NCBI GenBank assembly: GCA_028023455.1
Contig: JAQFVV010013317.1
Coordinates: 1-64,000, forward strand
DNA from: Epiperipatus broadwayi
Lineage: Eukaryota > Onychophora > Udeonychophora > Euonychophora > Peripatidae
Reading direction: 5' to 3'
Length of the DNA: 64,000 bases
Shown here: positions 23,426 through 34,249 of the stretch, one piece after another
Numbering within the stretch: position 1 is the stretch's first letter
How the letters are laid out: each line of letters starts with the position of its first letter
Notes under the pieces: model-generated
Databases searched by the model: none
Told to the model about the DNA's origin: nothing
What the model saw: the letters and a program-made list of their open reading frames with translations, nothing else
Program-made: the position numbers and the translations under genes

Positions 23426-23554
23426 CAAAGACTTCACTGATTCGCATCCTACGGTAAATCTTCGGCCAATCAAACATGTTCGAATTTTAAATGATATCCA
23501 TGGATCACTTTGAGCTCGTTTGGAAAAACGACTTTTAGATAAGGGCATTGTCAA
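23426..23554 (-). CDS. candidate host coding exon (hypothetical, partial)
   Basis: On the minus strand an ATG at 23554 opens 43 codons with balanced, non-repetitive amino-acid content, including PWISFKIRTCLIGRRFTVG. At 23426/23425 the sequence reads TTTG|GTAATG, a plausible splice donor in phase 0. The local sequence is richer in CpG than its neighbours and is not paired with any repeat in the window, and GC-rich sequence lies just upstream (23690-23720) where a 5' UTR might be. The translated frame runs on to 23366 but becomes low-complexity after the donor. I do not recognise the protein. It could equally be a chance frame; the other exons, if real, would lie further left on the minus strand. 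Confidence 0.3.
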
Positions 23555-24989
23555 ATATACTCAATAAAAATCCAAAAGAGTACCATCTTAAAACTTAAAT
23601 AATGTGTTAGTATATTCATATACTTTACTTTTATTATTATTATTAAAAAAAACTTTTTCATTTGTAAACAAATGCTAACAAGTTGCGGAAAATGAAGAGA
23701 GGGAAGGGAGAGGGGCGGAATATTGATTATAGCAATACAAAATTTTAAAATGTTTATTTTTTATCTTATGTTTAAAAGCTCCTCAAATTATTGTCATTGT
23801 TTCATGTAAGAGTAAGAAGTGCTTTCATTCCTACCTAATTCACATTCGCTACATTCTGACATCACAAATCAGCTGATAACTTCCTCTTCAAGAATAGAGA
23901 ACATTTAAAAATATATAGTTTCCTTTTTTGTCATCTTTTCACGTAGTAAAATTCATCTTTTAAAAATAAAATTTATGTCCAATTAACAATATTATATAAA
24001 AATCACTTGAAATCATTACTGATCTTGCAAATAAAGCCGGACACTCTCTTGGAGAAATTAAATATACACACAGACAACTCTAATGATTGCAATAACCGCA
24101 ACTTATCCATGTCAACAATTTAGCATAAACATTAATTTCATCAGTGGAGTCAAGAGAATTAGCACAACCGCTGGCCTTCCATTTCTAAAGAAAAACTGTA
24201 AATACATATTTTTGAGTGTTTATAAATATACAAAGATCAAATTAAATTTCCTCATTAAAAAGGAAAGAGATTGAAATCGGCTTAATTAAAATCAGACTAC
24301 ACTTTTCTTTTAAACACCTACAGATCTTTCCTTGAGAGAGTAGGACACAATATTGACGGCTATGATAGAAAATTTGTATAATTAAGTGACACTTTCAATA
24401 CGATTTCTTTCAAACAATACAGAATAAATTAACTGCTCATGAAATCCCTAAGCAAAGAATTATGGGTAAATCTAATGCTCCTCTTGTAAGCACTGTATTT
24501 TAAATACACATTCTACACAGAAAGGGAAAGAAAATTAATTTTTTTTTTACAAAAATAAAATATTTATATTTTTTTTGAGAAATTTGTTTTTCTAATAATT
24601 AACAATTAGTTATATTTAAATTTGATATGAAGATGTAGTTTGTCTTAATTATATTTTTTTAAAAGTAAAGATCACATTTTAATTAAACATAATAATTAAT
24701 CAAAAGCAATTACAAAGAGCTTTTATATAAAGTTTCATTAATTTCACAATTACGAGAATGAAAACTTCGTAAAATAAGTTTGTTTATTTCACGAACTAAC
24801 ATCATGAAGTTTTACAAATTAATAATAAACTTTCACGAATAAATAAGAATATAGAATAACATCATTCTCTCACTGATTACCTGCTACATAGATAAAAATG
24901 AGATGAGGGCTATTTATTTGTATTAAAAAATACTGATAACGCTTGCTAATATAATTATTAGTTTAACTTAAAAAAATAAATTGCAATAT
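23555..24989. other. non-repetitive spacer, possible promoter side of the candidate exon
   Basis: GAGAGGGAAGGGAGAGGGGCGG at 23697-23718 and a TGACATCA word at about 23858 stand out. 24040-24180 is also more complex than average. No frame or RNA is recognised (24083-24274 is a short frame without motifs). Confidence 0.3.
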
Positions 24990-25200
24990 TATACTATGAA
25001 AGATGTGTTGGAAGAGATTGTGGATAGGTGTGAAGAGCTATAGAAGAAGGAAAAAAAATTATCCTAAAAAAGAACCTAGTTATAGATATTTGAAAATTAG
25101 AGCAAAAGACAAAAAGGCTTGGATAATACTGATCTGATTTGTTACATGGAATTTGGAAGCTGATAGATAACTAATGGTAATGATGATATTTGGCCAGATC
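24990..25200 (+). pseudogene. possible LINE 3'-terminal fragment
   Basis: A conceptual reading gives RAKDKKAWIILI and then, after a frame change, CYMEFGS and NGNDD. This resembles the RAxDRxxWRxL...(ND)D tails that end ORF2 in several animal LINE families. The text is short and carries stops, so this is a tentative call. It sits just upstream of clearer LINE fragments. Confidence 0.3.
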
Positions 25201-25589
25201 TGGTGCTAATATGTAAAGTGCTTTTGTGCAAACAACTATTTGGTATTCCTTCCGTGACCTAACTGTAACTTTTAAATTCTTAGATTCAGAAGAACTATAA
25301 TAGTCACTGTTTATGAAAAATAAAATGATGTTTGACACATATACGTACATATAACAATCTTTTATTACTTTATGTTTCAGTAATAAAAATAATGACTATA
25401 GTAATTACAAGAAAAATAATATCAATTTTTATATTGGATTATATATTATAACATTTTTGTTACAATATTGTGAACTTTCTGGCTTTAAACAACAATAAAA
25501 TATTACATGAAAAAAATCAATGATGATTGATAAAAACTATGAATCTATTGTTATAGTGAATGAAAGGAGGGATTGCAACATAGTGCACA
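25201..25589. other. AT-rich spacer between LINE fragments
   Basis: No frame or motif recognised. It may include unreadable remains of the LINE that becomes legible at 25590. Confidence 0.4.
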
Positions 25590-25739
25590 GAAATATTGTA
25601 TTGTGATTTGACTGAGTGTATGATTTACAGTATACTAATGATTGTGCCATTTTTATTAACTCAAAAGATGATTTATAGAATGTTCTTAATATTTTGAATG
25701 CAATCTCAGCTTATTAATTAATATTCAAAAAAGTGGAGT
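25590..25739 (+). pseudogene. RTE-like LINE copy 2, reverse transcriptase core fragment
   Basis: 25622-25735 reads, across one frame change, as LQYTNDCAIFINSKDDL followed by LNIL and IQKSG. It aligns with the (L/Q)YADDCAL...SxxDLQ...LNxKKT catalytic block of RTE-like reverse transcriptases. The catalytic pair is Asn-Asp: AAT at 25637-25639 replaces the first Asp, so the enzyme is dead. The continuation of the same LINE resumes at about 25976, after an unrelated LINE tail. Confidence 0.6.
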
Positions 25740-25975
25740 TGGGCTGAACACACTGCTAGAAGAGATGATAATAGATGGACAATTGAAATCTTAATCTGGA
25801 TTCGAAGAAATTGTAAAAAACCCAGAAACCACATGTGAGATGGATGGATGGATCAATTAAGAAAGTGTGCAGGAGTGATATGGAGAAGAGAAGCTAAAGA
25901 TTGGAAAAAATGGATTGAACTTGGAGAAATATTCATCCTGCAGTGGATTGATAATGGTTGATGATGATGAAATAT
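25740..25975 (+). pseudogene. 3' end of a second LINE family, nested in the first
   Basis: The plus strand reads WAEHTARRDDNRWTIEIL, then after a stop WMDQLRKCAGVIWRREAKDW and KWIELGEIFILQW, ending in GATGATGATGA. This is the well-known WAGHVARRxDxRW...RWxDDLxKxAGxxWxxxAQDRxxWxxLGEAxxxQW tail of invertebrate LINE ORF2 proteins. The last part recurs at 53690-53810. The fragment interrupts the other LINE (25590-25739 and 25976-26590), which implies a later insertion, although I cannot see a clear target duplication. Confidence 0.65.
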
Positions 25976-26590
25976 TCTGTTAATTTTATAAATAGAAAAG
26001 TGGTCTTACATGTTGAGATCCAACACAGACTCCAGCATGCTACAGTTGCTTTTAACAAGTTAAAACATAAAGTATTTTATCATAGGAAAATAACTACTGC
26101 AAGTTTACATAATTTAGTGTAAGAATGTGAAACTTGGATACCCTATCAAAGGAACATTAAAGAAAAGTTTCATTTAAGAATGCTCCAAAATTTTAAAAAA
26201 TACAATGGCATGATGATAAAACCAATCAATATATCCTTCAGCTTGCTGGATGTGATGCTGTTAAGTTCACTAATGTAAAATCACATCATTGGATTGGGCA
26301 TGCAAAATGAATAAATAATGGAACAGTATGAGTTTGTAAGATAGATAGACTCCATTATCATCTGAGAGACATTCTAAAGAACTGTAATGTCAACTGTTTT
26401 CAATAGGAAGATATGTCAGAGAATATATACACTGGTGAGCTACAACTAAGTTGATGATTACAGTATTTCAGAAAAATTTTTATTGAAGAAACTAAAAGAC
26501 AATATATAAAATATTGAATAAACAGAAAAGTGGACCTTCATGTTCTATATGTGGACATATTTGTGTTTCACAGATTGGTTTGTATAATCA
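25976..26590 (+). pseudogene. RTE-like LINE copy 2, C-terminal part
   Basis: Reads as EIQHRLQHATVAFNKLKHKV, then ECETWIPYQRNIKEKFHLRM, then LAGCDAVKF...HHWIGHA, RDILKNCN and finally CSICGHICVSQIGLYNH at about 26541-26591. This order (RIxxAxxAFxRLRxRV, YGxExWTxYRxxIxxLExFHxRCLR, LRWxGHVxRM, YKDxLKxxLK, CxxCGRxCxSxIGLxSH) is the standard C-terminal half of this LINE group. Stops and frame changes are frequent. Homologous stretches are at 21955-22460 and 38560-39130. Confidence 0.7.
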
Positions 26591-28082
26591 TTGCTAAACT
26601 TATTTCTAGAGTAGTTTTCTCTCTCTCTCTCTCCTTTCTTTGCTCTTTGTTTAGAGTTGAAATGGCCACATTCATTTCTAAGTGACTTTTATTATTATTA
26701 CATAATAATTGGAGAATTATTAAAGGATTGTGTGATGATTTGAAAATTCATTATTTCTGAATTATGAGTTGATCTGTAAATAACTTTATTCTAACTAATT
26801 CTAGTCTATTAACTTTTTAACTCAATCAAATATACACATCGTCCCACCTAAATACCTATGAAATAGATTTTTAAAATATTTGTTCTCAGAAAATAAATAA
26901 TTAATACTTATAAAATTACTAAGCCCAATAATTAGTAAATATTCAATAAAATTTAAATAACACAAATTAACACAACACTTTACTTTAATGTATTATTAAA
27001 AATTTTATGATTGTTACATTTTTCCTAAAATCATGTACAACTTTTATGTTTAATCAAAAATGCCTCATTTACACATATATGCATTACTTTCAGATAATTC
27101 ATATGTTTATATTTTATATATATTTTCTTTCTGTGTTATTTGAATTTTATTTATTATTTAAAACTTAATTCGGTGTCCACTTTTAACAATCTGCACACTC
27201 ATTTACATCGGCACAGTAGTTGGTTTATTGTGTGCTACAATCTTATAATTAGTCAGATATAAACTTAAAAATCTAAAAAAATACACCTCAGATTGTTCAC
27301 TGTTGTTAGTACTGTTACGCTTGTCTTCTATGTAAAAGTCAAGAATTAATTATCACTCTATGCTTCTATCTTTTTTAAAATCTAGGTTTATTCCAAGAGT
27401 TACTCTTGACAGAGTATGAAAGATGAAAGGAGTGACTTCATAGTATCATTTATTGTGGTAGAGATTTTTTTGTTTTGTTTCATGCCTTTCTTCTCTATAA
27501 AGAGCTTTAAAAAAAAAAAAAAAAAAAAGAATCTCTTTTCAATTGTCTAAAGTTAAAAACCAAGCAATGAAATATGGATATTCCATTCATTGTTTAGCAT
27601 CAATTTTGTTTTTGATCTTTTTTGAAATAATTATGTATATCTGAAATATAGAACTCACCATCAATTATTTACAGTTATCAATAATATGAGTTATCATTCA
27701 AATCTTTGTTTTTTTAATCTGATCATTACAATCCAATAATTTTTAATGAATTTATAAATGATGAATAACTAAATAATATATTTATAACTTAAGCAGCAAA
27801 CTTTAAAGTAGTTTTCCTCTTAAAATGTCTTTATTAGAGTACAAACAAACAAACCAACATTATAAATAATGTAAAATATTTAATTGATAATAATGACATT
27901 TATTAACTTTAAAAAATTCATCATAATCATAGTAAAATATAAAAACTACAGTCAAAAAGGAATTGATTGTCTATGTTTTAAATTTTTTTTTTTTTTAAAA
28001 TTCCATTAGAAAAAATTTAACAGCAATCAAATTTGTCTATTAACTAAAACTAGTTGAATCATTTACTCATTATGCTATACTA
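26591..28082. other. AT-rich spacer with simple repeats
   Basis: Contains a CT run at about 26610-26632 and an A-run of about 19 at 27509-27527. No gene recognised. Confidence 0.5.
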
Positions 28083-28289
28083 AATAAAAGAGAGATTAGC
28101 CCTTTTGGGAAAATTCTAAGCTTCTAATACCAATCGATCAATTTTCAGGGTACACAATTCTTAACAAATTTGGCCAATTTTAAATTAATATTAAAGAAAG
28201 GAATAACTCATTTGCTAATTCCCTCTTTGATTGAGTACCAAGAGGCTCCATTAATAATCATGTTGAAAGGTGTAGCCCCACAGTGTGTT

Positions 28290-29102
28290 TTTTTCTTGAC
28301 AGAAAATGCAACTTATGTGGAGCTATAAGGAAAAGATCTCACAAAGGTCAAGCCAGAAATTATAATAACCTAGGATCATGGCCAGGTGTAGATACAAGAG
28401 AAGAACAGTAAAGGAATAAACTTAAAACAATGAACAAGAAGGAGGAGATATTGAATGAGACTCGAATTTGGAACGAGATGTTTCATCCAGGCTGATACTC
28501 TAAAAAAAACAGTCATTAAATGGAGACATTGTATCATCCATGGGAGAGCCTAGTCTGTGGTATGTGGAGACCTCAGCACAAGAGGAGAAAGAAACACAAA
28601 ATGAAAAAAAAGTGTGGTGTAGAAGGAAAAAAGACTGAGAACAAATGCTTGTCTCCTCAATCAAGAGTAAATTTGGACTGTGAAAGAGTACATACAATGA
28701 ATTTATTGGATTTATCAGATCAAAAAATAGACTCATCACTTCAATTAATTAAGAAGACAAGATTAAATGCTTCTCTAAATGAACCACTGCTGGAACCCAT
28801 TTCAGATGAATTTATCGATGACAACTTAGTGATCATTGTCCCACATAGTGACAAAGAGAAATTTTGAAGATAAAAAGGTAACAATTGAATCTCCTAACAT
28901 CAGTGATCAAGAAGTAATATTACAGTTTCTGGAATTTGCTATGAATTTAAATGAGGATTATCAAAAGAAGAATGAAACCAGTGAAGAGCTGGGAGCATGT
29001 TCTGAATTTCTTAATCCAACTGGGAGATGCCTCAATGCATATTACAGGCTCGAATTCATGGGCAAGGGCCTTTGCTTTGGAGTGATGGTTACATGTTCAT
29101 AG
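28290..29102 (+). pseudogene. LINE copy 1, ORF1 remnant
   Basis: Near 28305-28360 a conceptual reading APQCVFFL...RKCNLCG...SHKG matches the zinc-knuckle region (QPQCFSCGECTHLVKACP) of the better preserved ORF1 at 49366-49647. Downstream, 28520-28867 is a basic, then acidic and polar segment (KRRKKHKMKKKC, later DEFIDDNLVIIVPHSD) that overlaps 28836-29102. It corresponds in place to the low-complexity C-terminal half of ORF1, an RNA-binding protein of the LINE ribonucleoprotein. The N-terminal part is missing because of 5' truncation. Confidence 0.5.
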
Positions 29103-29789
29103 CCCTGATATATTCTTGGGGAGACAAAGATGCATAACAAACTGATCAACCCCTTATTAATAAAATAAATACCTTTGGGTTTTTTCATTACTCCTATTCT
29201 AGTATGGCTGCAGGAGGAGTCACAATTGTAATAAATAAAAATTCCCCTATTACCTTTTTTAAAATCATCAAAATTGACAATAACTGCCTGATTGCAATTA
29301 TCAAATTTAAAAATTATAGTTTTAACCTAATTAATCTTTATCTTCCTAGAAAACCTGAAATCATACACAAAATTATACAGAATATAAATATAGCATTGAG
29401 GACTAATCCTCTGCCTACTTTAATTATTGGGGGTTGTAACTCAACATATGATAATTTTCAGTATAGATATGAACAATTGATAAATCGGAAATTGATTAGC
29501 TGTCAATCGCTGTTTCCAGATGGGGCCTTCTCCTTTTATAATAAAAAGGCAAAATCACTGATTGATTTGCTATTTGTCTCCTCAGAAATGTTTAAATCCT
29601 TATAAGGTGAAACTGCGACCAATTACGTTTTCAGACCACTTTTCAATTGTATGTGGTTTTGAGTTTAGTAACTCTAATGACTCAGCACAGGAGCTCCCTA
29701 GATCTATAAGAATGCTAACACAAACAAATATCAACATCCAACTAGTATCTGAGACATATATATATATATTGTTCAAAGAGTTGATTTGA
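29100..29789 (+). pseudogene. LINE copy 1, endonuclease domain (ORF2 N-terminus)
   Basis: An ILGETK block at about 29110-29130 corresponds to the (S/Q)ET catalytic region of apurinic-like LINE endonucleases. 29204-29605 then gives GGVTIVINKN, INLYLPRKPEIIHKI and TLIIGGCNSTYDNF, where the family GGDFN has become GGCN, losing an active-site Asp. 29562-29789 reaches TFSDHFSIVCGF, the conserved SDH histidine motif. The order ET, GG(D)xN, SDH is the hallmark of the domain that nicks target DNA for target-primed reverse transcription. Frame changes separate the blocks. Confidence 0.75.
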
Positions 29790-29815
29790 ATAATCTTCAT
29801 CCATATCATGCATAG

Positions 29816-31342
29816 ATGCAATTTACGGAGATTCTTGATAAATTGATTATTAAATGCACCTCAAAAGTCTGGGGCCCTATTTGGTTATTATCCAAATTAA
29901 ATAAGATTGCGACAAAATTAATGAACTTGCCCAGTGAGGCACAGAATGTTGAATTGGAAGTTGCTAAATATCTTTCTATAAAGAGATCATGGCAACTTGT
30001 ACATCATCAGCACTGCTGGATCAGGGGCTATCTTATGTGGGTCCTTGGAGCTGGCAGAAAGGCCAAGGCACCTAGAGTGATTGACATAGATGGCAACCTC
30101 TATGGGGGGTCTTCCATGCTGGTCAGAATATGTCATCATTATGTAGAAAAGTTTAAACCAGGTGGAATCATGATTGAAAGAAGAGAATTTAATTTAAAAT
30201 CCCAATCCACAAAATCACAGAAAAAAAAAATTATTGATAAATTAAAGATGATGCTAAACAAAACTCATCCTGGCTTTCATGGAATCCCCCAAAATTCCTC
30301 CTGCTTCATTTGAGTGTTTCTCAGCACCAATCCTTAAAAGGATGCCAGATCTTTTGGATGATGGCTGCCAGGAACTTCCAGAGATCAACCCAATTGCCAT
30401 GTTCCTCTGGTTAAGAAACTAGAAGGCCACCGGAACTTGGGGAATCTCAGGCCTATATTGTTGATCTCTCTATTAGGGAAGTCAGTTGAGACCCTAATTA
30501 AAATGATATACAAGATATTATAATTGATCATCTATCTAAATGCCAGTTTTCCAAAAGAGGAAGATCAACAGCCAATGCTGTGAGGTGATTTTGTCTATTG
30601 ATAGACCACATTCGCATGAAGATGTCACAGCCAATGGCAGTTCAGCTCGATTTTGCTACCTACCTCCAGATGATAGAGAACCTCCTGTATAATAGTAAGG
30701 TTTTTGTCTCTAGATGGGAAGATGTCCCCAGGATTTAAGCCTGTTGTTTCTATTGCTCATCTGAGTGTGCTCCTTTTCACTGCCTATACGAGTCCCCTCC
30801 TAGTAATAATCGAGGCATCTCTTAAAGGGATACCCATACTTTTGCTGAAGGAGAGGGTCCATTGTGTTTCCTATATGAATGATGTGGTGGTTTTTCTTGC
30901 TTTACAAGAGGAGTTCGCTGGGCTAGGGGAGCTCTTGGACTGATTCGAATGTGAAATTGGTCTAAGAATCAACAAGGATAAATCGGCAATCTGGTCGATT
31001 ATGACTGGCAAGCAAATTCCCAGCATGTTTAATGCTCCATCTCAGAAGTTCTTGGGTTTTCATCTAGCACTCCCCCCCCCCCAATCTAAAATGATGATGG
31101 AAATTGAAAATGATCTAATGATTAAGATAACAAAATTTATTGGATCGTTAGAGATTTATTTGTCTTTATTCAGGAAAATTGTGCTAATAAATGCCATCAT
31201 GCTTCCCAAGATCACATACTTCCTTGCGGGCTTCTCATCGATGAAAGCCTTTATAAAGAACATCGAAACCCAATGCAGAAAGCTGTGTTGGGGGGAGCTT
31301 CTGTCATCAGCCTGGGTCTCCTACAGAAACCTAACCAGATGA
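29816..31342 (+). pseudogene. LINE copy 1, linker and reverse transcriptase (ORF2)
   Basis: 29816-30313 is the helical linker after the endonuclease (165 codons). At about 30405-30500 the text LVKKLEGHRNLGNLRPILLI gives reverse transcriptase motif 2 (NxRPI). 30704-30943 carries DGKMSPGFKPVVSI and LLFTAYTSPLL (motif B region; the usual QGxPLS is damaged), then SYMNDVVVF, the catalytic box with Asn (AAT at 30878-30880) for the first Asp. 31001-31342 contains KFLGFHLALP, LSLFRKIVLINAIMLPKITY and the thumb region. Several stops interrupt it, so no active enzyme is possible. Motif order and the GK(I/V)xLLNxxxxPKIxYYL block place it near L1/Tx1. Confidence 0.75.
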
Positions 31343-31639
31343 ACAGCTTAGGATTACACTCAATCAAAATCTTATTAATACTGTGTTTTCATAATGTACT
31401 TATCAGATTATTAATGAAAACCCGAGATATAAAAGGCCCAATATAAGAGATAACTCCTACCGATAGGCCACCTCCCAAAAATGGAAGGCTTTGGATTCAA
31501 AAGCAAATCTCCATAGTACTTAACAATTTAAAAATGAAGAAGCTGGGAACAATGTTCAACAACAAACTAAACTACTGGCACACATATGATTTTATGAATC
31601 CATAATAAACTAAAATTGACAATATTCTTTCAATATTCT

Positions 31640-31960
31640 TTCGATTGGGATATCTAGGTTCTTGAGATTGACTAAGTGTCTAAAATTTGGAACCGAGGTT
31701 TGTTGATTTTTTAATCAAGGTCAACCTCAGGGTCTTGTAAACTGCTGAATTCCTACATAGTAAAAGAAATTAATGAAGTGATGAGACAATGGTACATATA
31801 TTGGAAGAGTGTCAAAATTTGTAATAACATAAGGAACATTATTAAGTCTTTCATTAAAAACAAAGAATCAGCTTGTGTAAATTTGATTAAAGCCTTCAAG
31901 AATGGACATTTTGAAATAATAAGATTGGTGACATTTAAATAATAAGATTGGTGACATTTA
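31640..31960 (+). pseudogene. LINE copy 1, C-terminal zinc-binding region
   Basis: Across frames this reads as a relic of EPKFIDFLLKxNLxxLxTxxFLxxxRG followed by ETMVHILEECQN, matching ETVQHIFLDCP of the 45225 copy. That is the CxxC...H...C region downstream of many LINE reverse transcriptases. A 25-bp direct duplication (AATAAGATTGGTGACATTT) lies at about 31917-31961. Confidence 0.5.
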
Positions 31961-32777
31961 TAAATTTTTGCATTTGGCCACTGAGAAATAAGATCATCTT
32001 CAAAAGTGGAGAAGATGATATGATTAAAATAACTTTACACTTATTAGAAGAAATTAAAGAATTAGACCAAAAATTTTCTCAGAATTGGATGTTTGACCAG
32101 ACCTAGTCTCTAATAAACCTAAAACAAAGTGTAGTACCAATGATGAAAAGTATATTAAGTTGTAAATCCACAGATACTAAGAAAATTTGAGTGAACCATT
32201 TACCAAACACATTTTAGATAAACTTATCCAAGAACTAGAAAATGCTATTATAAATTTATTCACCAAATTGATGGTTAATAGGAAAGGGCTTTCATTTGAT
32301 TAATGGATCAGTTTTAATCAATGACCCAATAAATATATTGACTGCTTTAATAATGCTTAATTGTAACTGAATTTGTTTACTGTAAAGAATCTATGATATA
32401 TTTCATATAATTTTCAGTTTTAGGTATTCTAAGACAACCTGCTGATAAGTAATTTTTATGGATGTTATTTCTATCTTGGATTGGCTAACCTCATGATCTA
32501 TAAGTAAAGGGCTTGAATTGACTAACACTGTCATATATGTGATATACATGATCAGATTAATGTAAATGGGCCACAACTATGATTTTTTGGAATGGGAAAT
32601 TATATTTCTTCAATTTCTGGTGATAATTAATGTCTTAATGTAAGTGTTATGAAATTGTAACTTCCGATTTTGTTAACTGGTCTCCATAGAGATTGATATG
32701 TAAAGGTCCTTTTTTTTTTGTAAATGATTCTTTTGAATTGTGAATAAATGTTTCCTTTGAAAGATAAAAGAGAGATT

Positions 32778-34134
32778 CTTAGTTTTTATTAAAGCAGTTG
32801 ATCTTTAAAAATATTAAAAATTAAATTTTTAATAATCATACAATGAAATATTTGTAAAGTGAAATAAGTAATTAAAAAAAAGAAATTTAAAAAATAATAG
32901 GAAAGCAATATCTATGTTGACTTTTAGTAATAAATATGAGCTAAAGAGTGGAGTATTGGATTCAACTTATCAATGATGCTAAAATTAATTATGAATAATC
33001 AATAAGCACTTCCTGTCCAAGAGTATTTTCTACTGCCTAATATGATATGATAATGTCTTATCATAGGCTATGTACTGATTTCAATATAAGCAATCCTTTT
33101 TTCATCCATTTTATCTTCTTCACAACACAATTTATTTTTACTCTACAATTTTCAGCCACTTTGACTGATTCAGGATAAAATCATCATGAATTCCTCATAC
33201 CATTGATCATATCTGAATATTAATTGTAACAATGATATTGTCTTTGTACAAACATATTTCCATTTTTTAATTACATCTAATTCTTATCTTTTTTTATTTA
33301 TTTCATTTTAATGCAAATATGTAAGAATAAAAAAGTATGCAAAGCTCTTGGAATTTAAAAAATAGCAATGGAAATTAAATTCAGCAAACTAAGTATCCTT
33401 AGCTATGATTTTCACATAAAGGATAGTCAATTATAAGTCAACATTGCAAGATATCTAACAAACAGACTAAAAAATGACTAAACGATAGATGTGGAACTGT
33501 TTGGGTTTCATGAATGTTTATATAGTCATTAAAAAATTCCCCTTTAATAATGTTTTTATCTCTTTTCTAACTTTTTAAAATATTTCTTCTAGAATTAGAA
33601 TGACTATATTTATTTATGATTATCTGTTAATGAAATGACAGTCTTACTTTTCATAAAAATTATTATCATTTATATAAAAATTGAACTGCCCCCACAAATT
33701 AAATGTTGACTTGCAAAATACTCATTCACTTGTCATATTAACTGTTATGCAAGGGTACAAAAGAATCCATTCAATTTGTAATTTAAAGTATACTTATAGC
33801 GACAATGGATGGAACTTCATTCAGATTAAAGGCCAAATAGATGGATGATAAATGATGTAAACAATAAACAAAAGATAAATATTCCAGAAAATATGTGTGC
33901 ATTCACCTTACGTACCATACTTCATTTAAATAATAAATAGTTTCAATTTTTATACATTTTTAGTGACCTGAAAGCATAATTAATGATCATAATCATTTCT
34001 CAATTTATTGTGATTTATAAAAATGAACAAATAAGAGTCATTATTTTATCTATTTGATATAAGAGCTAATCTAAACTTTTACTTTAATAGTCTAAGCATT
34101 TCTAAATGCTAATTACCTAAATTTGAACAAAAAG
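32778..34134. other. AT-rich spacer
   Basis: No gene, RNA or paired repeat recognised. Confidence 0.5.
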
Positions 34135-34145
34135 AATAATAGTCA

Positions 34146-34238
34146 AGAGTTGATGGCCTTATGGTTAGCGTAGCTGCCTTCCAAGCAGCTGGCCTGGGTT
34201 CGCTTCCCGGTCAACGATTTGACACATGAAAAAAAAAA
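34146..34238 (+). mobile_element. tRNA-Gly-derived SINE (family G), copy 2, closest to tRNA
   Basis: The head contains ATGGTTAGCGTAGCTGCC (A box), TTCCAAGCAG (matching the anticodon arm of tRNA-Gly(UCC), anticodon TCC) and GGGTTCGCTTCCCGGTCAAC (B box plus acceptor 3' strand). It is followed by GATTTGACACATG and an A-run. An imperfect duplication, AATAATAGTCA (34135-34145) versus AATAATAATCA (34239-34249), flanks it. The clover-leaf is nearly complete, but the TGACACATG tail and poly(A) show it is a retroposed SINE and not a tRNA gene. Confidence 0.85.
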
Positions 34239-34249
34239 AATAATAATCA

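Larger units (their letters stand above)
28098..32763 (+). mobile_element. L1/Tx1-like LINE, copy 1, 5'-truncated, with target duplication
   Basis: Direct repeats ATAAAAGAGAGATT at 28084-28097 and 32764-32777 (14 bp) bound a 4.67-kb element. In order it holds an ORF1 remnant, an endonuclease, a reverse transcriptase and a cysteine/histidine C-terminal region, followed by a 3' UTR of about 0.8 kb ending near AATAAATG. The family is the same as at 45225-50875 and 60141-61877, judged by shared words such as SDHF, LFTA...PLL and the EPKF(I/L)DF block. Compared with the 5.65-kb copy at 45225 it lacks about 1 kb at the 5' end, the usual result of incomplete reverse transcription. Many stops and frameshifts make it inactive. 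Confidence 0.85.

Noticed and set aside
34146-34215. Functional tRNA-Gly gene
   Set aside because: The TGACACATG tail, the long A-run and flanking near-direct repeats mark it as a retroposed SINE like the three other copies.
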